From assembly GCA_009731375.1 (NCBI GenBank), contig BJOX01000046.1, positions 308,113 through 372,112 on the forward strand: 64,000 bases of DNA, in the 5' to 3' direction. The DNA is from Paulinella micropora. Lineage: Eukaryota; Cercozoa; Imbricatea; Euglyphida. Below the pieces are notes generated by a model, which saw only the letters and a program-made list of their open reading frames with translations, did not search any database and was not told the origin of the DNA. This document shows, in pieces, positions 61,825-64,000 of the stretch. A program made the position numbers and the translations under genes. Numbering within the stretch: position 1 is the first letter of the stretch; each line of letters opens with the position of its first letter.

Positions 61825-62948
61825 TCATCGCCGCTGCCAGACAGAAGTCACGAGGAAGCCCTTTTCTTCCCGCAGTGTCCTGACCTTGAGCAGCACTTCC
61901 AGTTCCCGCAGCTCCCAAAAGCTCAGTTTGGCTAGCTCGGGATGTAACACTTTCGCTTGGAAGGTCAGCGCTTTGATCGGCTTGGGTAGGTCAGGATGCA
62001 GCGGAGAAACCAGCGTCACCCAGCCGAAGTTCTTCTCCTTATACCAGGCACTGATCTGTCCCCGTAACGGGCCCACATCGGGCGGGTCGCGCTTGTCGTG
62101 GAAGAACCAGCACTCGGGCTGCATGCACTTCTCCTGCTTGTCGCACGGCGTGCGCTTGTACGCCCTGGGCTCGAAGTGTGCCGTGCCCTTGGAGCTGGCA
62201 GTCGGAATTTGGTGCCTGAAGGGGCACTTATTCCCGTTGTCACAGAACTTGCCATTCCGCCACACGAACGGGATGCACAGCTCCTTGGTGGGGTCCTCTT
62301 TCCGCGGGCGCCTTTTCTCTAGCTCTTGCTTCTTTCTGGCCAAAGGCGCGCTAGCCGGGTACTCCACTGCTGTGGCCGTGAGCGCCTCGGCGAACGACAG
62401 CGGCTTCTCTGGGTCAGTGTCTGGCCTTTGCGCGCCAGGCGCGACGGACGGCGGCAGCATGCTCTGTGGTTGCAGTTCAGGCTGCAGCAGCTGCTGCTGC
62501 TGCTGTTGTTGTTGAGGAGGGGGCGGGGTGGGAAAAAGAGAGGAGGTGTAGCGAACGGAGGAGGAGACAGGAGTTGGCACCTGCATGCATGCATGCATGC
62601 ATCCATCCATCCATCTATCCATCCATCCATCCATCCATCCATCCATCCATCCATCCATATGTACATACATACATACATACATACATACATACATACATAC
62701 ATACATACATACATAACATATATAAGATAGAAGATACATAGATAGGTAGATAGAGAGGGATATATATATATGTATATATATTGATATACATATATATATA
62801 GAGAGGCAGGCAGACAGACAGAGGAGGGGGGGGGGGGGTTTACATTTTCCCAGTTCCCCGTGTCGCGCGAGGAGTCCGAGAAGAGTAAGGTTTGCAGGTA
62901 GTCCATCTTGCACTCCCAACTGTGGTCGCCGCCGCTGCTGCTGGCATG
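61825..62948 (-). CDS. CCCH zinc-finger protein with cold-shock-like domain, at least two exons
   Basis: Exons 62948-62844 and 62580-61825 (TGA). The donor (AAT before GTAAAC at 62843) and acceptor (CATGCAG at 62581) join in phase, giving NWEN then [14 protein letters not shown]. Exon one reads [20 protein letters not shown]. Exon two has a poly-Gln tract, then two CCCH fingers: C-x10-C-x5-C-x3-H ([20 protein letters not shown], then RH) and C-x5-C-x4-C-x3-H ([16 protein letters not shown]). Next [20 protein letters not shown] resembles a cold-shock/S1-type RNA-binding domain. It is likely an RNA-binding regulator in nucleus or cytoplasm. The intron is CATA/GGAT microsatellite. The 5' exon(s) beyond 62948 were not found. 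Confidence 0.75.
62581..62843. repeat. Microsatellite intron of the CCCH gene
   Basis: CATG, CCAT and CATA arrays (62584-62715), AT-rich TATATA (62760-62800), then G13 at 62825-62838. The repeat units TGCATGCAG and GTAAAC provide the splice borders. Confidence 0.85.
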
Positions 62949-62954
62949 CTGCAG

Positions 62955-62962
62955 CCCACACA

Positions 62963-62993
<31 letters not shown>

Positions 62994-63176
62994 CATACAT
63001 ACATACATACCATGCATACATACATATATGCATACATACATGCATACATACATACATACCATGCATACATACATACATGCATACATACATACATACATAC
63101 ATACAATACATATACATACATTCCTCCCCCCCCCCCCCCCCCCCCCCCCTTTTTTTTNNNNNNNNNNCCCCCCGTT

Positions 63177-63213
<37 letters not shown>

Positions 63214-63324
63214 GTGTGTGTGTGTGTGTGTTTTGTTTTGTTTTTTTGTTTTGGTTTGTTGTTGTTGTTGCTGCTGCTGTTGCTGTTGTTGTTGTTGCTG
63301 TTGTTGTTGTTGTTGTTGTTGTTG
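62955..63324. repeat. CATA array, poly-C, gap, GTT/GT arrays
   Basis: CATA 62966-63120, C25 then T8 and 10 N (63158-63167), GTT 63176-63212, GT, and GTT/GCT 63256-63324. Confidence 0.95.
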
Positions 63325-63356
63325 CACTCCCAACTGTGGTCGCTTCTGTTTGCATG
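63325..63356 (-). pseudogene. Partial duplicate of CCCH-gene exon 62948-62844
   Basis: CATGC...AGCGACCACAGTTGGGAGTG repeats the start of the exon at 62948, including the CTGCAG acceptor just upstream, but runs into a CAA array after about 32 bp instead of KMDYLQ. It is a truncated exon copy like those in the cellulase and signal-peptide genes. Confidence 0.75.
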
Positions 63357-63363
63357 CTGCAGG

Positions 63364-64000
63364 GCATACATACATACATACATACATACATACATACATA
63401 CATACATACATACACATACATACACATACATACACACATGCACACACATACACACACACATACAAACATACATACATACATACACATACATACACATACA
63501 TACACATACATACACATACATACACATACATACACACATACACACACATACACACACATACAAACATACATACATACATGACATACATACATACATGACA
63601 ATACATACATGACATACATGACATACATACAAACACACACATACACACATACACGCATACACGCATACACGCATACACGCATACACACATACACGCATAC
63701 ACGCATACACGCATACACGCACACACACACAACACACACACCAACACACACACCTACACACACACACCTACACACACACACCTACACACACACACCTACA
63801 CACACACACCTACACACACACACACACACACACACCTACACACACACCAACACACACACCTACACACACACCTACATACATACCTACATACCTACCTACA
63901 TACCTACCTACATACCTACCTACATACCTACCTACATACCTACCTACATACCTACCTACATACCTACCTACATACCTACCTACATACCTACCTACCTACC
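63364..64000. repeat. CATA, CACG and CCTA/CACA microsatellites to window end
   Basis: CATA/CACA arrays 63366-63640, CACGCATA 63650-63720, ACACACCTAC units 63720-63870, then a CCTACCTACATA array to the end. No gene. Confidence 0.95.

Noticed and set aside
62844-63753. Continuous 642-codon reading of the CCCH gene through its upstream repeats
   Set aside because: The N-terminal 370 residues are microsatellite and gap translation. GT-AG sites and phase support exons 62948-62844 and 62580-61825 instead.

Overview
The window is eukaryotic nuclear DNA from a draft assembly. It has 17 runs of N, many beside homopolymers, along with spliced genes with GT-AG introns, a Ty3/gypsy retroelement, MITEs and very long tetra- and pentanucleotide microsatellites. 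The host looks like a protist or alga, because it carries a secreted GH5 cellulase with Thr-rich linkers and Cys-rich modules. I cannot name the species.

Layout. (1) 1-8.1 kb: the 3' part of a decayed Ty3/gypsy element (RNase H, integrase, GPY/F module), an extra ORF overlapping the pol stop, a one-helix membrane ORF, a small antisense ORF and AT-rich LTR-like DNA. (2) 8.6-17.8 kb, minus strand: a GH5 cellulase of at least 17 small exons whose introns are almost pure microsatellite. I could chain these exons with conserved splice phase. One exon (12263-12353) lies on the opposite strand. (3) 18-22.9 kb: CATA, CTAT and pentamer arrays, an AT-rich LTR-like stretch and two MITEs with TA target duplications. 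(4) 22.9-27 kb and 30-60.2 kb: a dense island of mostly intronless genes. It holds three kinase-like proteins, four PD-(D/E)XK-like nucleases (two CoiA-like), an XPG/FEN-like nuclease, an HNH nuclease, a Sel1-repeat protein, an F-box/LRR-like protein, an unusual leucine-rich-like repeat protein and several orphans. Intergenic spaces carry poly-C/poly-G tracts, often in hairpins. (5) 27-30 kb: microsatellites with a signal-peptide exon and repeated exon fragments, apparently inside the island. (6) 60.2-64 kb: AT-rich host DNA, then a spliced CCCH zinc-finger gene (minus strand) and microsatellites.

Interpretation. The island's gene content recalls endogenised giant-virus DNA or the nuclease/kinase repertoire of Crinkler-type effectors. 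No capsid, polymerase or packaging gene is visible, so its origin is open. Its first gene appears to be spliced across host-style microsatellite introns. Most island ORFs are broken by one-base shifts, and where I localised the shift it often sits in a homopolymer. The same kind of break occurs in a conserved exon of the cellulase, so many breaks are probably assembly indels rather than decay. Three in-frame stops in island genes are all TAG.
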